This document shows positions 14,956 through 25,565 of a DNA stretch of 64,000 nucleotides, piece by piece. The notes beneath the pieces were generated by a model. It saw nothing but the letters and a program-made list of their open reading frames with translations, had not been told where the DNA came from and did no database searches. The position numbers and the translations under genes were made by a program. How positions within the stretch are numbered: position 1 is the first letter of the stretch; each line of letters begins with the position of its first letter. Source of the stretch: Deltaproteobacteria bacterium (GTDB taxonomy: Bacteria > Myxococcota > UBA727 > VGSZ01); assembly GCA_016177705.1 (NCBI GenBank), contig JACOUT010000010.1, positions 124,001 through 188,000 of the forward strand, read 5' to 3'.

Positions 14956-17718
14956 TCATCCTTCGGCCGGGGGTGGTGGTGGTGGCGGTGGCGGCGGCGG
15001 TGGCTCGTCGGCCGTGCCGTCGGGTAGCGGCGTCTCGGGCCCGCCGTCGCCCTCGGGTGGGCCACGCCCTGCGTCGTCGCCGCCGATCTTGCGCGGCTTG
15101 AGGCCGAGGTCCGGTCCGATCAGCTCCTCGCCGTGGCCCTCGCCGCCGTTTTCGATCTTGTCGTTCTCCCACTGCACCTGACGCAACAGCTCGCCGAGCG
15201 GGCCGGTCTTCTTGTCGTAGTCGATGTACGGGTTGTAGACGCGCGCGTCCGAGAAGTACGCGTCGACGAAGTCCTTGCGCTCCTTCATCTTGCGCTCGTA
15301 GATCTTCTGGAAGTCCTCGTCGTCGCGGACCACGTAGGGCGTCAGCAGGATCAACAGGTTGGTCTTCTGCTTGTTGTCGTTCCAGGTCTTGAACAGCCAA
15401 CCGATGATGGGGATGTCGCCGAAGAAGGGCACCTTGCTCTCGGTGTCGCCCTTCCGGTCCTGGATCAGGCCGGCGACGACGATGGTCTGCTGATCCTTGG
15501 CGACCAGCGTGTTCTTGACGGTACGGTTGGTGATGATCGGCTGGGTCAGGCCGTTGCCGACCGACACCTGGCCGCCGAGGTCGGAGACCTCCTGTTCCAG
15601 CTCGATCCTGATCTCGTCGTCGGCGTTGACGTGCGGCGTGATGCCGAACTTGAGCTTGACGTCCTCGTAGGCCACCTGCTGCATGCCGCCGAAGCCGAAG
15701 GCGCCCGCGCCGCCGGCCGGCGTGAAGCCGCGCACCACCGGCACGCGCTGGCCGACCGACAGCTCGGCCTTCTCGTTGTCGGTGGTGATCAGGTGCGGCG
15801 TCGACAGGATGTCGACGTTGGTGTTGCTCTGCAGCAGGTTGAGCACGGTCGACACCGAGGGCAGGCTGACCAGCGCCTTGCCGGTTTCGTCGGTGAGGAT
15901 GGGCACCGACGGGCCGATGAAGCCGGCCACGCCGATCAGGCTCGACAGATCGTTGACCAGCTCGAGGCCTTGCTGCGCCGCGGTGGCGTCGAGGCGGCCG
16001 TCGTCCGAGAGCTGCTGCAGGAGCTGCAGGCCGGTGGCGACCTTGGCCGAGGACTGGAAGATCTGCTTGCCGCCCTCGTTGGCGGCGATGGCGATGCCGG
16101 GCGTGTCGCTGCCGGGGATGGGCACGGGTGCCGCGACGTAGGCGTTGAGTCCCACGCGCCGATCCTGCGTCAGCGCCACCTCCATGATGGCGGCCTCGAC
16201 GAACACCTGCGGCCGGCGCACGTCGAGCTGGTCGATGACGCGGTGAAGCGCACGGAAGTCGCGGTAGCTCGCCACCACCACCAGCGAATTGGTGGTCTCG
16301 TCGGCGGTGACCTTGACCTCGCCCTCGAACAGCGCGGCGGCCTGCTCGGCCTCCTTGGCCTTGGCTCCGCCCTTGTCGCCGGCCGGCTTCTTGGCGGCAG
16401 CGCCGGAGGCCAGCGACGACAAGGTGCTGGCCGCCTTCTGCGCGTCGCTGTTGGCAAGCGGCACCACCCACATCTTCAGCTCGCTGCCGCCTTCGGTGGG
16501 CACGTCGAGGATGCGCAGCACCTCGAGCACGCGCTCGAAGGCGCGCGCCGAGGAGATGACGATCAACTGATTGGTGCGATCCTCGGCGATGATCTTCTCG
16601 ATGGTGACGTCGCCGATGTCGCCCTCGTCGCCACCGGCGGCCGCAGGCGGCTCGCCGTCGCCCTTGCCCTCGCCCTTGGCGGTGTCGCGCGCGGCGCGGG
16701 GCGCGCGGCCGGCGGTGGCGCCCTTCTTGTCGCCGCTCGGCGCGAAGATCTCGTTCAGCTTCTGGGACACGCTGGCGACGTCCGCGTATTGCAACGTCAC
16801 CACGTTGAGCTTGTTGCTGGTGCCCTCGACGTCGACCTTGTCGAGCACCTCGAGGATGCGCAGGATGTTGTTGCCCGAGTCGGTGAGGATGAGCAGGCTG
16901 CCCGCCGGCTTCTGCAGGTCGGCGTTCTTCGACATCAGGTTCCGGATCAAGGCCTCGACCTGGTCTTTGTTGGCGTAGCGCACCTCGTAGAGCAGCGTCA
17001 CCTGCGCGTCCGAGTTCGGCATGTCGCCCTCGCGCTTGTCGTTGGGCGTGACGCGCGTGAGCACGCCGTCCTTCAGCTCGTACATCGGCACCGTGGTCTT
17101 GGCGGCGTCCTTGCGCTCGACCACCTTCCAGAAGGTGCCGGCCGGCACCAGCGCCATGCCGTTGGCCTCGAGCGCCGACAGAAACGCCGCGTAGGCCTGC
17201 GCCACCGTCACCGGGCTGCGCGACACGATGGAGATGTCGGTCTTGCCCTTGACGGCATCGGACAAGATGAAGTTCATGCACTTGATGCGCGAGATCTGGT
17301 CGAGCACCTCGTTGATGGTCGCCTTCTCGAAGTTGAAGTTGAGCTTGCCGCTCATGGGCTTGCAGGTGGTCAGGTCGACGGCCGCGCCCTTCTTGTCGTC
17401 ACCGGCGGCGGCCGCCTGCTTGTCGGCGGGCTTCTCCGCGGGCGCGGGTGCCTGGGCCACCTTGGGCCCTTGGTCGGGCGCCGTTACCGTCGGCTTGGGC
17501 GCCTCGGCCGGCGCCTCACCGCGTGCGGCGGCGGCGGCGGCGGCCTTGGCCTTGGCGGCCTCGCGCGCCTTGAGCCGGACGTTCTCGCGCTCGCGCTCGA
17601 ACGCTGCATCCGGCGGCGGCGGCGGGTTGCCGCTGTCGTCCTGGGCGCGCACGGCGGCAGGCGCGAGCAGCGCGGCGGCGACGACGACGTGGAAGAGCTG
17701 CAATGCGGGACGGGTCAT
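14956..17718 (-). CDS. gspD: Type II secretion secretin D
   Basis: About 920 residues. A Sec signal peptide (MTRPALQLFHVVVAAALLAPAAVRAQ) is followed by an Ala/Lys-rich region, then N0 (around 120-195), N1-N3 domains with inserted Ala/Gly/Lys-rich loops, and the secretin beta-barrel from about 620 to 800. Key parts include VGQRVPVVRG, an amphipathic gate-type loop with Gly/Phe repeats, and VPFFGDIPIIGWLF. The C-terminal extension ends in a Pro-rich run. It forms the outer-membrane channel. ATG 17718 starts the signal peptide directly; an in-frame GTG at 17757, overlapping the gspC stop, would add 13 residues. Confidence 0.96.
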   Translation of the reverse strand: MTRPALQLFHVVVAAALLAPAAVRAQDDSGNPPPPPDAAFERERENVRLKAREAAKAKAAAAAAARGEAPAEAPKPTVTAPDQGPKVAQAPAPAEKPADKQAAAAGDDKKGAAVDLTTCKPMSGKLNFNFEKATINEVLDQISRIKCMNFILSDAVKGKTDISIVSRSPVTVAQAYAAFLSALEANGMALVPAGTFWKVVERKDAAKTTVPMYELKDGVLTRVTPNDKREGDMPNSDAQVTLLYEVRYANKDQVEALIRNLMSKNADLQKPAGSLLILTDSGNNILRILEVLDKVDVEGTSNKLNVVTLQYADVASVSQKLNEIFAPSGDKKGATAGRAPRAARDTAKGEGKGDGEPPAAAGGDEGDIGDVTIEKIIAEDRTNQLIVISSARAFERVLEVLRILDVPTEGGSELKMWVVPLANSDAQKAASTLSSLASGAAAKKPAGDKGGAKAKEAEQAAALFEGEVKVTADETTNSLVVVASYRDFRALHRVIDQLDVRRPQVFVEAAIMEVALTQDRRVGLNAYVAAPVPIPGSDTPGIAIAANEGGKQIFQSSAKVATGLQLLQQLSDDGRLDATAAQQGLELVNDLSSLIGVAGFIGPSVPILTDETGKALVSLPSVSTVLNLLQSNTNVDILSTPHLITTDNEKAELSVGQRVPVVRGFTPAGGAGAFGFGGMQQVAYEDVKLKFGITPHVNADDEIRIELEQEVSDLGGQVSVGNGLTQPIITNRTVKNTLVAKDQQTIVVAGLIQDRKGDTESKVPFFGDIPIIGWLFKTWNDNKQKTNLLILLTPYVVRDDEDFQKIYERKMKERKDFVDAYFSDARVYNPYIDYDKKTGPLGELLRQVQWENDKIENGGEGHGEELIGPDLGLKPRKIGGDDAGRGPPEGDGGPETPLPDGTADEPPPPPPPPPPPPAEG

Positions 17719-17753
17719 TCGTACTCTCGGGTCGGGAGGGAGCGCGTGGTGCG

Positions 17754-18782
17754 TCACGGGGTGATGGCGTAGTCGAGCGTCATCGGCTTGCCGCGGCGCT
17801 TGAGGTCGACGTTGACGCTCTTGGCGTCTTTCAGCTTGGTGTAGATCTCGAGGCCCTTCTCGGGGCTCGACATCTCGTAGCCGTTGATGCGCGTGATGAC
17901 GTCGCCGTTCTGCAGGCCGACCTTGGAGTAGAGCGAGCCCGGTCGGATGGAGAACAGCTTGAAGCCTATGGTCTTGCCGCCCTCGAATGCGGGCACGATG
18001 CGCGCCTGCGTCGACAGCTCGGAGAGGTTGTTGAGCGCCTTGTCGATGTCGCCCTGGCCGACCTCGTAGCTGTTCTCGCCGGTCTTCTTGATGGAGGCGC
18101 CGAGGTCGTCGGGCGAGGGCGCCGCGTCGGCCTTGGGCGAGTCGTTGCGCGCCACCACCGCGCCCTTCTCGGGTGGCTCGTCGATGAACAACAGCTCCAT
18201 GCGGTGATCGCTCTCGTTCCAGATGCAGACGCGCTCGGCCTCGATGCGGCGCAGCGTGGCGCTGTCACCGACCTTGCTGCACGGCGGCGGCTTGGGCGCG
18301 AGCTTGGCGTTCGGATCGTCGGCGCTGCTCGGCGTCTCGACACAGTCGTTGATGGAGAACATCTCCGCATGCGCGGCGCCGCCCTTACTCTCGTCGACGA
18401 TGGAGGCGAGCGAGTACTCGGGCGCGCCGAACACCACGGCGCCCACGAGCCGCAGCCGCAGCGTGCTCTTGCCGGCGGTGCCGCAGGTGCCGTCGTCGGG
18501 CGCAGGGGTGTCGGCGGCGGCGGCTTCGACGACCACCTCGCGGCGGCCCTCGAAGATGTTGGCGTTGGCCGCCGCCACGAAGTCGCGCGACGTGCTCGAG
18601 CGCGTCGAGCCGCGTCGCTCCGCCGGCTTGCCCTCCGTCGCCTTCTCCTTGAGGCGCTCGGCGACCAAGTGGCCCGCCACCGCCGTGGTGGCGCGCGCGC
18701 ACAGGATGGCGGCGATGGCGAGCAGCGCCAGGTGCACTGCGTAGAACCGTCGCTTGAAGAAGCTTTCGAGCGCGTGTCGCAC
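17754..18782 (-). CDS. gspC: Type II secretion protein C with PDZ domain
   Basis: About 342 residues. It has a basic N-terminus (ESFFKRRFYAVHLA), one membrane segment (about 14-34), a homology region with NIFEG and LRLVGAVVFGAPEYSLASIVD, a linker and a C-terminal PDZ domain (FKLFSIRPGSLYSKVGLQNGDVITRINGYEM). GspC links the inner platform to GspD's N0 domain and may recognise cargo. GTG 18782 has GGAG five bases upstream; an in-frame start at 18818 is possible. It is the first gene of the gsp run, preceded by 187 non-coding bases. Confidence 0.92.
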   Translation of the reverse strand: MRHALESFFKRRFYAVHLALLAIAAILCARATTAVAGHLVAERLKEKATEGKPAERRGSTRSSTSRDFVAAANANIFEGRREVVVEAAAADTPAPDDGTCGTAGKSTLRLRLVGAVVFGAPEYSLASIVDESKGGAAHAEMFSINDCVETPSSADDPNAKLAPKPPPCSKVGDSATLRRIEAERVCIWNESDHRMELLFIDEPPEKGAVVARNDSPKADAAPSPDDLGASIKKTGENSYEVGQGDIDKALNNLSELSTQARIVPAFEGGKTIGFKLFSIRPGSLYSKVGLQNGDVITRINGYEMSSPEKGLEIYTKLKDAKSVNVDLKRRGKPMTLDYAITP

Positions 18783-18969
18783 AGTGACTCCGCCAACCAG
18801 CCAGCAACCCGTCTGCAATGGGCTCGCAAGGGCCGGGCCACCCGGTTCATTCCTAAAAAGAGCAGAAAACTCAAGCCTCTAGCATTCAGCACGGCACCGG
18901 ATCCGTGCCACGATGTCAGGCGGAGGCGAGGCGCGCGCGCCACCTGTGCCAACTTGTCACGGCCGCCGA
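18783..18969 (-). promoter_or_regulatory. Intergenic region before gspC with hairpin and AT-rich segment
   Basis: This 187-bp gap separates the upstream gspC-like gene from gspC. In minus-strand order it holds a hairpin (GGCAC/GTGCC arms at 18893-18897 and 18905-18909, 7-base loop) that could end the upstream transcript. About 45 bases follow with clearly lower GC (18847-18890, T-runs on the minus strand), the most promoter-like sequence for tens of kilobases. A TTGAGT lies in this segment, but no convincing -10 box was found at normal spacing. No ORF is supported here. Confidence 0.45.
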
Positions 18970-19839
18970 CTAGGGCGTGGGCAGCGCGACCGTCAGCGAC
19001 AGGGGCGACCCGTGTCGCAGCACCGAGAGCTCGAGGGTTCGCTCGCCCTTCAGGCGCGCCCACAGCTCGAGCGCACGGCCCGGGTCGTCGGCGCTCTCGC
19101 CGTTCACCGCCACCACCACATCGCCGTTCTTGAGACCTGCGGTGGCGTACAGCGATCCCGGTCTGATGGCGGAGAGGCGAACGCCGGTCAGCTTGCCGTG
19201 CTCGAAGCGCGGCGTGGCGCGCGCGCCGGTCAAGAGCGCGTCGAGCACGGGGTCGCCGGTCGGGCCCGCCGCAGTCGGTGTGCTCGTCGTCGCCGTGGCC
19301 GGCGTGCTCGTGCGCGACGGAGCGGGGCCTGCCGTGGTGACGCGCTCGACCGCACCGGTCGCGAGGTTCTCGATGCATGCCTGCTCGACGTCGACCTCGA
19401 GCAAGCGCGCGCGCTCGGCGATGACGTCGCCCGGCTCGTACACCTCAGCGATGCCGCCGCGCCGTTCGTCGATCACGATGGAGGCGAGCGCGAGCGTCGG
19501 CGAGGCGAACAGCGCGGAGCCGACTAGGCGCAGCGGCAGCTCGGAGTCGAGCGCGTCGTCGCACGAGCGCGCGGGCGCCGGGTCGGCACGCGTCGTCGCC
19601 TCGCTGGCGACGTCGAACAGCGCGAGGCCGCGCGCGCTATCGAAGTCCCGCTCGCTCGGCCCGGGCACACCTGCGCGCCCGTCATCTGCGCGCGGCGCTG
19701 CGTCGATCGACGCGACGCTCGCCAGGCCGAGCGACGCCATCGTGGTGACGAGCCGCGCCGCCGCGATAGCGGCGAGCGCGAGCAGCGCGAGGTGGATCAA
19801 CAGGGGGTGACGGCGCAGCAGCGTGGCGGCGAGCAGCAT
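18970..19839 (-). CDS. Second GspC-like protein with PDZ domain
   Basis: About 289 residues with the same plan as the neighbouring GspC: basic start (LLRRHPLLIH), membrane helix, a matching homology region (LPLRLVGSALFASPTLALASIVIDERRGG), a Thr/Ala/Pro linker and a C-terminal PDZ (VRLSAIRPGSLYATAGLKNGDVVVAVNGE). The two proteins are clear tandem paralogs. Either they have split duties, such as binding different cargo, or one is an inner-membrane accessory. ATG 19839 precedes the membrane helix directly; a GTG at 19887 would overlap the ligase stop and add 16 residues including two Cys. It appears to be cotranscribed with the acyl-CoA ligase. Confidence 0.85.
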   Translation of the reverse strand: MLLAATLLRRHPLLIHLALLALAAIAAARLVTTMASLGLASVASIDAAPRADDGRAGVPGPSERDFDSARGLALFDVASEATTRADPAPARSCDDALDSELPLRLVGSALFASPTLALASIVIDERRGGIAEVYEPGDVIAERARLLEVDVEQACIENLATGAVERVTTAGPAPSRTSTPATATTSTPTAAGPTGDPVLDALLTGARATPRFEHGKLTGVRLSAIRPGSLYATAGLKNGDVVVAVNGESADDPGRALELWARLKGERTLELSVLRHGSPLSLTVALPTP

Positions 19840-19870
19840 GCGACGCAAACACTTCGCCGTCGGGCCACAT

Positions 19871-21313
19871 TCACGGCGCGACGTCACGGGCCGCCTGGTC
19901 GGCGAGCAGCTTCTTCTGCACCTTGCCCATGGCGTTCTTCGGCAGCTCGGCCAGCAGGTAGAGGCCGCGCGGCTTCTTGGCTTCGTGGAGCTGCACGTGC
20001 GCTTGCAGCGAGGTCAGCGTCGGCGGCGCGCCAGCGTCGCGCGGCACCACGCAGGCGACGACGCGCTGGCCCCACTCTCGGTCGGGCACGCCGACCACCG
20101 CGACCTCGCGCACCGCCGGATGCATGGCGAGCTGCTCTTCGATCTCCCGCGCCGACAGCTTGTAGCCGCCCACCTTGAGGATGTCGGTCGAGGTGCGGCC
20201 GATGATGGTGACGTAGCCGTCGTCGTCTACGCGCACGGTGTCGCCGGTCTTGAGGAAGCCGTCCGGCGTGAACGCCTGCGCGGTGGCCTCAGGGTCGTGC
20301 CAGTAGCCGCGCATCACGCCCGGACCCTGCACCTGCAGCTCGTCGTCGACGACGCGCATGTGCACGCCCGGGATGGGCCGCCCCACGGTGCCGGCCTTGC
20401 GCGTGCCCTCGAGCGGGTTCGACAGCGTGATCAGCGTCTCGCTCATGCCGTAGCGCTCGACGATGCGGTGGCCCGTGTGGCGCTGGAAGGCCTCGAGATC
20501 AGCGGCGGGCAGCGCGGCCGAGCCGGCGCAAAACAAGCGTGCGCGCGCCAGCACCGCGCCGTCCTGCGGCTTGGCGTCGAGGTGATCGAGCAGGCGGCGA
20601 TACATGGTGGGCACGCCCATGAACACCGTGCCGCCGCGCGCCACCGCGTCGATGACGGCGGCGGGCGAGAAACGCTCGAGCATGCGCGTGCGCGCGCCGC
20701 GCAGCAGCGCGCCGTGCAGCGCCACGCACAGGCCGTGGACGTGAAACAGCGGCAGCGCGTGCACCACTTCGTCGCCGGGGCCAAGGCGCCACAGTCCGCT
20801 CAGCGCCGACACGGCGCCGAGCACGTTGGCAAAGCTCAGCATGCAGCCCTTGGCGCGGCCGGTCGTGCCCGAGGTGTAGATGAGCAGCGCCAGCTCGTCG
20901 TCGTCGGCAGCGTGCGCATGGGGCCGCCCACGCGTGCACCACGAGGACAGCGGGCGCGCGCGCGGCCCGCCGCGCGCCAGCCTCGCCTCGTCGCACAGCA
21001 CCAGGGCGGCGCCGCTGTGCTCGAGCACGTGGGCCAGCTCGGCGTGCTGGTAGCCCGGGTTGATCGGCACCCAGACTGCGCCGAGCGCGTGCGTGGCCAA
21101 CAGCGCGGCGATGACGTCGAGGTGGGTGTCGGCGAAGCACGCGACCCGATCACCAGGTTGCACGCCAAGGGCGGCGAGTCGCGCGCTCGCCGCGTCGAGT
21201 CGATCGTCCAGCTCGGCCCACGAGACCGACCGATCGCTCAGCAGCAAGGCTGCCGCACTCCCCCGCGCACGGACCCGTCCCAAGAGCTGGCGCTGTGCGC
21301 CCATGGACTCCAT
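19871..21313 (-). CDS. AMP-forming acyl-CoA ligase (malonyl-CoA-synthetase-like)
   Basis: About 480 residues of the ANL superfamily. Visible motifs are the P-loop YTSGTTGRAKG, ALPLFHVHGL, ERYGMSET, GTVGRPIPGV, TGDTVRVDDDGYV, GRTSTDILKVGGYKLS and the C-terminal catalytic Lys in PKNAMGKVQKK. Overall wording (LPLFHVHG, VGRPIPG) is closest to MatB-type malonyl-CoA or short-chain acid ligases. The reaction would be acid + CoA + ATP to acyl-CoA + AMP + PPi. The start is uncertain: ATG 21313 (MESM) or ATG 21304. It lies upstream of the second gspC, with no obvious functional link to secretion. Confidence 0.87.
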   Translation of the reverse strand: MESMGAQRQLLGRVRARGSAAALLLSDRSVSWAELDDRLDAASARLAALGVQPGDRVACFADTHLDVIAALLATHALGAVWVPINPGYQHAELAHVLEHSGAALVLCDEARLARGGPRARPLSSWCTRGRPHAHAADDDELALLIYTSGTTGRAKGCMLSFANVLGAVSALSGLWRLGPGDEVVHALPLFHVHGLCVALHGALLRGARTRMLERFSPAAVIDAVARGGTVFMGVPTMYRRLLDHLDAKPQDGAVLARARLFCAGSAALPAADLEAFQRHTGHRIVERYGMSETLITLSNPLEGTRKAGTVGRPIPGVHMRVVDDELQVQGPGVMRGYWHDPEATAQAFTPDGFLKTGDTVRVDDDGYVTIIGRTSTDILKVGGYKLSAREIEEQLAMHPAVREVAVVGVPDREWGQRVVACVVPRDAGAPPTLTSLQAHVQLHEAKKPRGLYLLAELPKNAMGKVQKKLLADQAARDVAP

Positions 21314-21446
21314 CGCGCACCCCGCGTACCTCGTCGTCACGGCCGGCCGCAACGCCGCAATGGCCGCAGAGCGCGCCGCACGGCGCCATCGATCTCGACG
21401 CAGCGCGCCGTGCCTTTTGCAGGGGGGCTGCTACAAGAAGCGTCTC

Positions 21447-22226
21447 GTGAGCGCCGTCGAGCTTCGCCGCTACCCGCGCACGCCGCATCTGGAAGGCTCC
21501 ACGGCCTTCGATGACGACGACCTGCAAGTCTCGTTCGCCACGCTCGCCGACCGCCACGTCGTGGTCAGTGAGAAGATCGACGGCGTCAACGGCGCGGTGT
21601 CGTTCTCCTCGCAAGGTCGCTTGTTGCTGCAGAGCCGCAGCCGCTTCCTCGATCACGATCTGCCGCAGCAGGGCGTCTACGCCGGCTTCGTCGATTGGGC
21701 GTCCGAGAACGAGGATCGGTTGTGGCCGGTGCTCGGCACGCGCTACGTCCTGTTCGGCGAGTGGCTCGCCGCCAAGCACGTGGTGTTCTACGACGCGCTG
21801 CCCGCCGCTTTCGTCGAGCTCGACGTGCTCGACACCATGACCGACACCTTCTTGAGCACCGAACGTCGGCGCGTGCTGTTGCGCGGCCTGCCGCTGGTGG
21901 GCGCGCCGGTGCTCGCGGCCGGGCAGTTCCAGTCGCTCTCCGAGCTCTTGCCGTTGCTCGGGCCGTCGCGCTTCAAGACGCCGGGCTGGCGCGACGAGCT
22001 GCTGTACGCAATCGCCGAGGCCGAGGTGAGCGACGCCGAGCGGTTCGTGCGCGAGACCGATCCCTCTGACGACATGGAGGGGCTGTACCTCAAGGTCGAA
22101 GAAGGCGGCATCGTCACCGCGCGCGCCAAGTTCGTGCGCTCGGGCTACCGCCCCGGCTTCTCGACGTCGAACGCCGTTTGGCAGCGCTCGCGCACGGTGA
22201 AGAACCGCGTGCTCGCGCAGGCCTGA
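21447..22226 (+). CDS. RNA-ligase-family nucleotidyltransferase
   Basis: 259 residues. The adenylation motif I SEKIDGVNG gives catalytic Lys43; downstream are FGEWL (motif III region), a DMEGLYLKVE motif IV and a Lys-containing motif V (ARAKFVR). This is the covalent nucleotidyltransferase core of the RNA ligase Pfam family (Rnl2-like), without an obvious C-terminal domain. It would seal or repair RNA with ATP. GTG 21447 was chosen because upstream sequence in frame reads through the divergent ligase gene; AAGAAG lies 8 bases before it. The gene is divergent from the acyl-CoA ligase with a 133-bp gap. A stand-alone RNA ligase of this type has no clear partner here. Confidence 0.78.
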   Translation: MSAVELRRYPRTPHLEGSTAFDDDDLQVSFATLADRHVVVSEKIDGVNGAVSFSSQGRLLLQSRSRFLDHDLPQQGVYAGFVDWASENEDRLWPVLGTRYVLFGEWLAAKHVVFYDALPAAFVELDVLDTMTDTFLSTERRRVLLRGLPLVGAPVLAAGQFQSLSELLPLLGPSRFKTPGWRDELLYAIAEAEVSDAERFVRETDPSDDMEGLYLKVEEGGIVTARAKFVRSGYRPGFSTSNAVWQRSRTVKNRVLAQA

Positions 22227-22355
22227 GCGCGACCCCGCGCCACATCACGTCGATACTCCGCGCGACGCCGCCACGCGGCGCCGTGTGGGTTGTTGCTTTT
22301 CGACGCCTTGCCTTTCGCATCATTGCCTTTTGAAAGGGAAGCGAAATATAAAGTA

Positions 22356-23603
22356 GTGGTTGTGTTTGGTCGATGGTTCGCCAGGCCCCTTCGGCGCGCG
22401 CTCACGCGGCCCTACGTGCACTTGCTGTTTGGCGCCCGGCAGACCGGCAAGTCGACGCTGCTGCGCGCCCTGGTGCCGCACGCCCACCTGTGGCTCGACC
22501 TCGCCGAGCCCGGCGCGCGCTCGCGCTACCTGACCCGCCCCGAGACCTTCGTCGAGGAGTGTGCCGCGCTGCCGGCGTCCGCCCGGCGCCCGGCGCGCGT
22601 GGTGGTCGACGAGGCCCAAGCGGTGCCGGCGATCTTCGACGCCGTGCAGCACCTCTACGACAGCGGCGGCGGTCGCTATCGCTTCGTCTTGTCGGGTAGC
22701 TCGGCGCGCAAGCTGCGCGCTGCCGGCGCCAACCTGCTGCCTGGCCGCTCGATGGTGCATCGGTTGTTCCCGCTGACGCTCGCCGAGCGGCCACCGCCGC
22801 TCGACACGACCTCACCACGCGGCACACTACTGCCGGGTTTTGGCCGCGGTGAGGTACGTGACCCCTTCCCGACCGCCGACCTCGTCGAGCGCTTGGCGTA
22901 CGGTGAGTTGCCGGTCGCGGTCGTCGCCAAGGAGCGCGATCGCGCGGCGCTGTTGCACGCGTACGCCTACGTCTATCTCGAGGAGGAGCTGCGCCGCGAA
23001 GCACTCATCCGCGACTGGCCGGCGTTCGCGCGCTTCTTGCGCCTGGCCGCGCTCGAGTCGGGCACCATCGTCAACTACGCCGCCATCGCCCAGGAGGCCG
23101 GCCTGTCGGCCCCGTCGGTCAAGAGTCACTACCAGCTGCTCGAGGACATGTTCGTCGGCTTCCACGTCGGCGCCTTCACCGGCAGCGCGCGCAAGCACGT
23201 GCTGTCGACGCCGCGCTTCCTGTTCTTCGACGTCGGCGTGCGCAACGCCGCCGCCGAGCTGCCGATCGGGCGCGCCACCGTGATCGCCAACGCCGGTCCG
23301 CTGTTCGAGCAGTGGGTCGGCATCGAGCTGTGGAAACGGTTGCAGTACCTCGGCGGCGGTCGCCTGAGCTACCTGCGCACCAAGGCCGGCGCCGAGGTCG
23401 ACTGGATCGTCGAGCACGGCGGTCGCGTCGTGCCCATCGAGGTCAAGTGGACCGAGCGCCCCTCGCTCGGCGACGCGCGCCACCTGCGCGTGCTGCTCGA
23501 CGAGCTCGGCGCGCACGCTCCCATGGGCTACCTGATCTGTCGCTGCGAACGACCACGGCTGCTCGCCCCGAAGGTGACGGCGCTGCCATGGTGGGCGCTG
23601 TGA
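22356..23603 (+). CDS. AAA_14/DUF4143-type ATPase
   Basis: About 415 residues. It has Walker A FGARQTGKST near residue 26, Walker B ARVVVDEAQAV near 90, sensor-like FVLSGSSARKL, a helical middle (LEEELRREALIRDWPAF) and a C-terminal DUF4143 nuclease-like fold ending EVDWIVEHGGRVVPIEVKW (a PD-(D/E)xK-like E-D...E-x-K arrangement). These solitary ATPases are widespread, mobile and often of unknown function. The DNA just before it (22310-22375) is distinctly AT-rich (gaaatataaagtagtg) compared with its surroundings, suggesting a regulatory region that arrived with the gene. The start is one of several GTG/TTG codons; 22356 is a best guess. Confidence 0.82.
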   Translation: MVVFGRWFARPLRRALTRPYVHLLFGARQTGKSTLLRALVPHAHLWLDLAEPGARSRYLTRPETFVEECAALPASARRPARVVVDEAQAVPAIFDAVQHLYDSGGGRYRFVLSGSSARKLRAAGANLLPGRSMVHRLFPLTLAERPPPLDTTSPRGTLLPGFGRGEVRDPFPTADLVERLAYGELPVAVVAKERDRAALLHAYAYVYLEEELRREALIRDWPAFARFLRLAALESGTIVNYAAIAQEAGLSAPSVKSHYQLLEDMFVGFHVGAFTGSARKHVLSTPRFLFFDVGVRNAAAELPIGRATVIANAGPLFEQWVGIELWKRLQYLGGGRLSYLRTKAGAEVDWIVEHGGRVVPIEVKWTERPSLGDARHLRVLLDELGAHAPMGYLICRCERPRLLAPKVTALPWWAL

Positions 23604-23616
23604 ACCACGTGCCTGA

Positions 23617-24455
23617 TCAGCGCAATGAGCGCTCGATGACGCGGTAGCCGCGCTCTTCGAGCTGCGCGGGCAGCCCGCGCTCGGTCAACAGGTGCATGAA
23701 GCCGACCGCGATGACGGCGTCACCGGCGCGCACCTGCTGCTCCACCTCGTCGAGCCAGCCCTGGTGGCGGTCGACGATCTGCTCGTAGTAGGCGGGCCGC
23801 TCGGCCATGGCGGCGGCGTCGAAGGCGAGCGCGGTCATGCGATCGACGTCGCCCGCGCGATACGCCTCGGCCCACTCGAGGTGGGCGGCGGCGGCCGCCG
23901 CGGGGTCGCGTGCCGTCGGCAGTAGTACGGCGAGCCCGTCGTCGAGGCCGAGCCCGTTGAGCGCGGTCACCTGCTGCTGCCAGGTCTCGAAGAAGGCGAG
24001 CGGGACGCCGTCGCGCTCGGCCAGCGCCACCAGGCCGGCATCGATCGGCTCGATGTCCTGCGGCAGCTCATGCACCACGATCTGACCCTCGAGGAACCAC
24101 GGCTGCACGCGCGCGGCCACGTTCAGATCCATGAACGTGGTCGCCTGCACGACGGCGGCCCAGTCGTCGGCGTCCATCAGTTGCTGCAGCGTCTGGTCGT
24201 CGGGCAGCGTGATGGCGCTCAGGAACTCGTCGGCGTCGATCGCGCTCGCGCGCACGTCCGCTTCGGTGACGAGCACACGCGCGCGCACGACCTCGTCCGT
24301 CACCTCGGACGAGAGCGCGTCGACGTCAACCTCGGCGTGCATGGTGCCGACCAGCGTGCTGCGCTTGCCCTCGTGCTCGACTACCCACGACGCTGGGACC
24401 GGCCGACACGCGCTCGCGGCGACCGCCACGACGACGAGCAGGCGCGCGCGCCGTG

Positions 24456-24459
<4 letters not shown>
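23617..24459 (-). CDS. TraB/GumN-family lipoprotein
   Basis: 280 residues. The N-terminal basic-hydrophobic segment ends in ASAC, a lipobox. The family's two conserved motifs are present: LVGTMHAE near residue 38 and AVGFMHLL near 250, with helical acidic stretches between. Tiki/TraB/GumN proteins are proposed metalloproteases based on the GxxH motifs. The gene overlaps the upstream beta-helix lipoprotein (ATGA at 24456-24459), so the two are coupled, and is convergent with the ATPase gene across 13 bases. Confidence 0.82.

Positions 24460-25565
<1,106 letters not shown>

Noticed and set aside
15133..17772. An 879-residue open frame on the plus strand opposite gspD
   Set aside because: It mirrors the secretin gene with His/Val/Asp-rich shadow composition and no signal or motif.
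18783..18969. A sigma-54 or strong sigma-70 promoter for the gsp genes
   Set aside because: The AT-rich patch is suggestive, but no element pair with correct spacing was found, so only a general regulatory region is reported.
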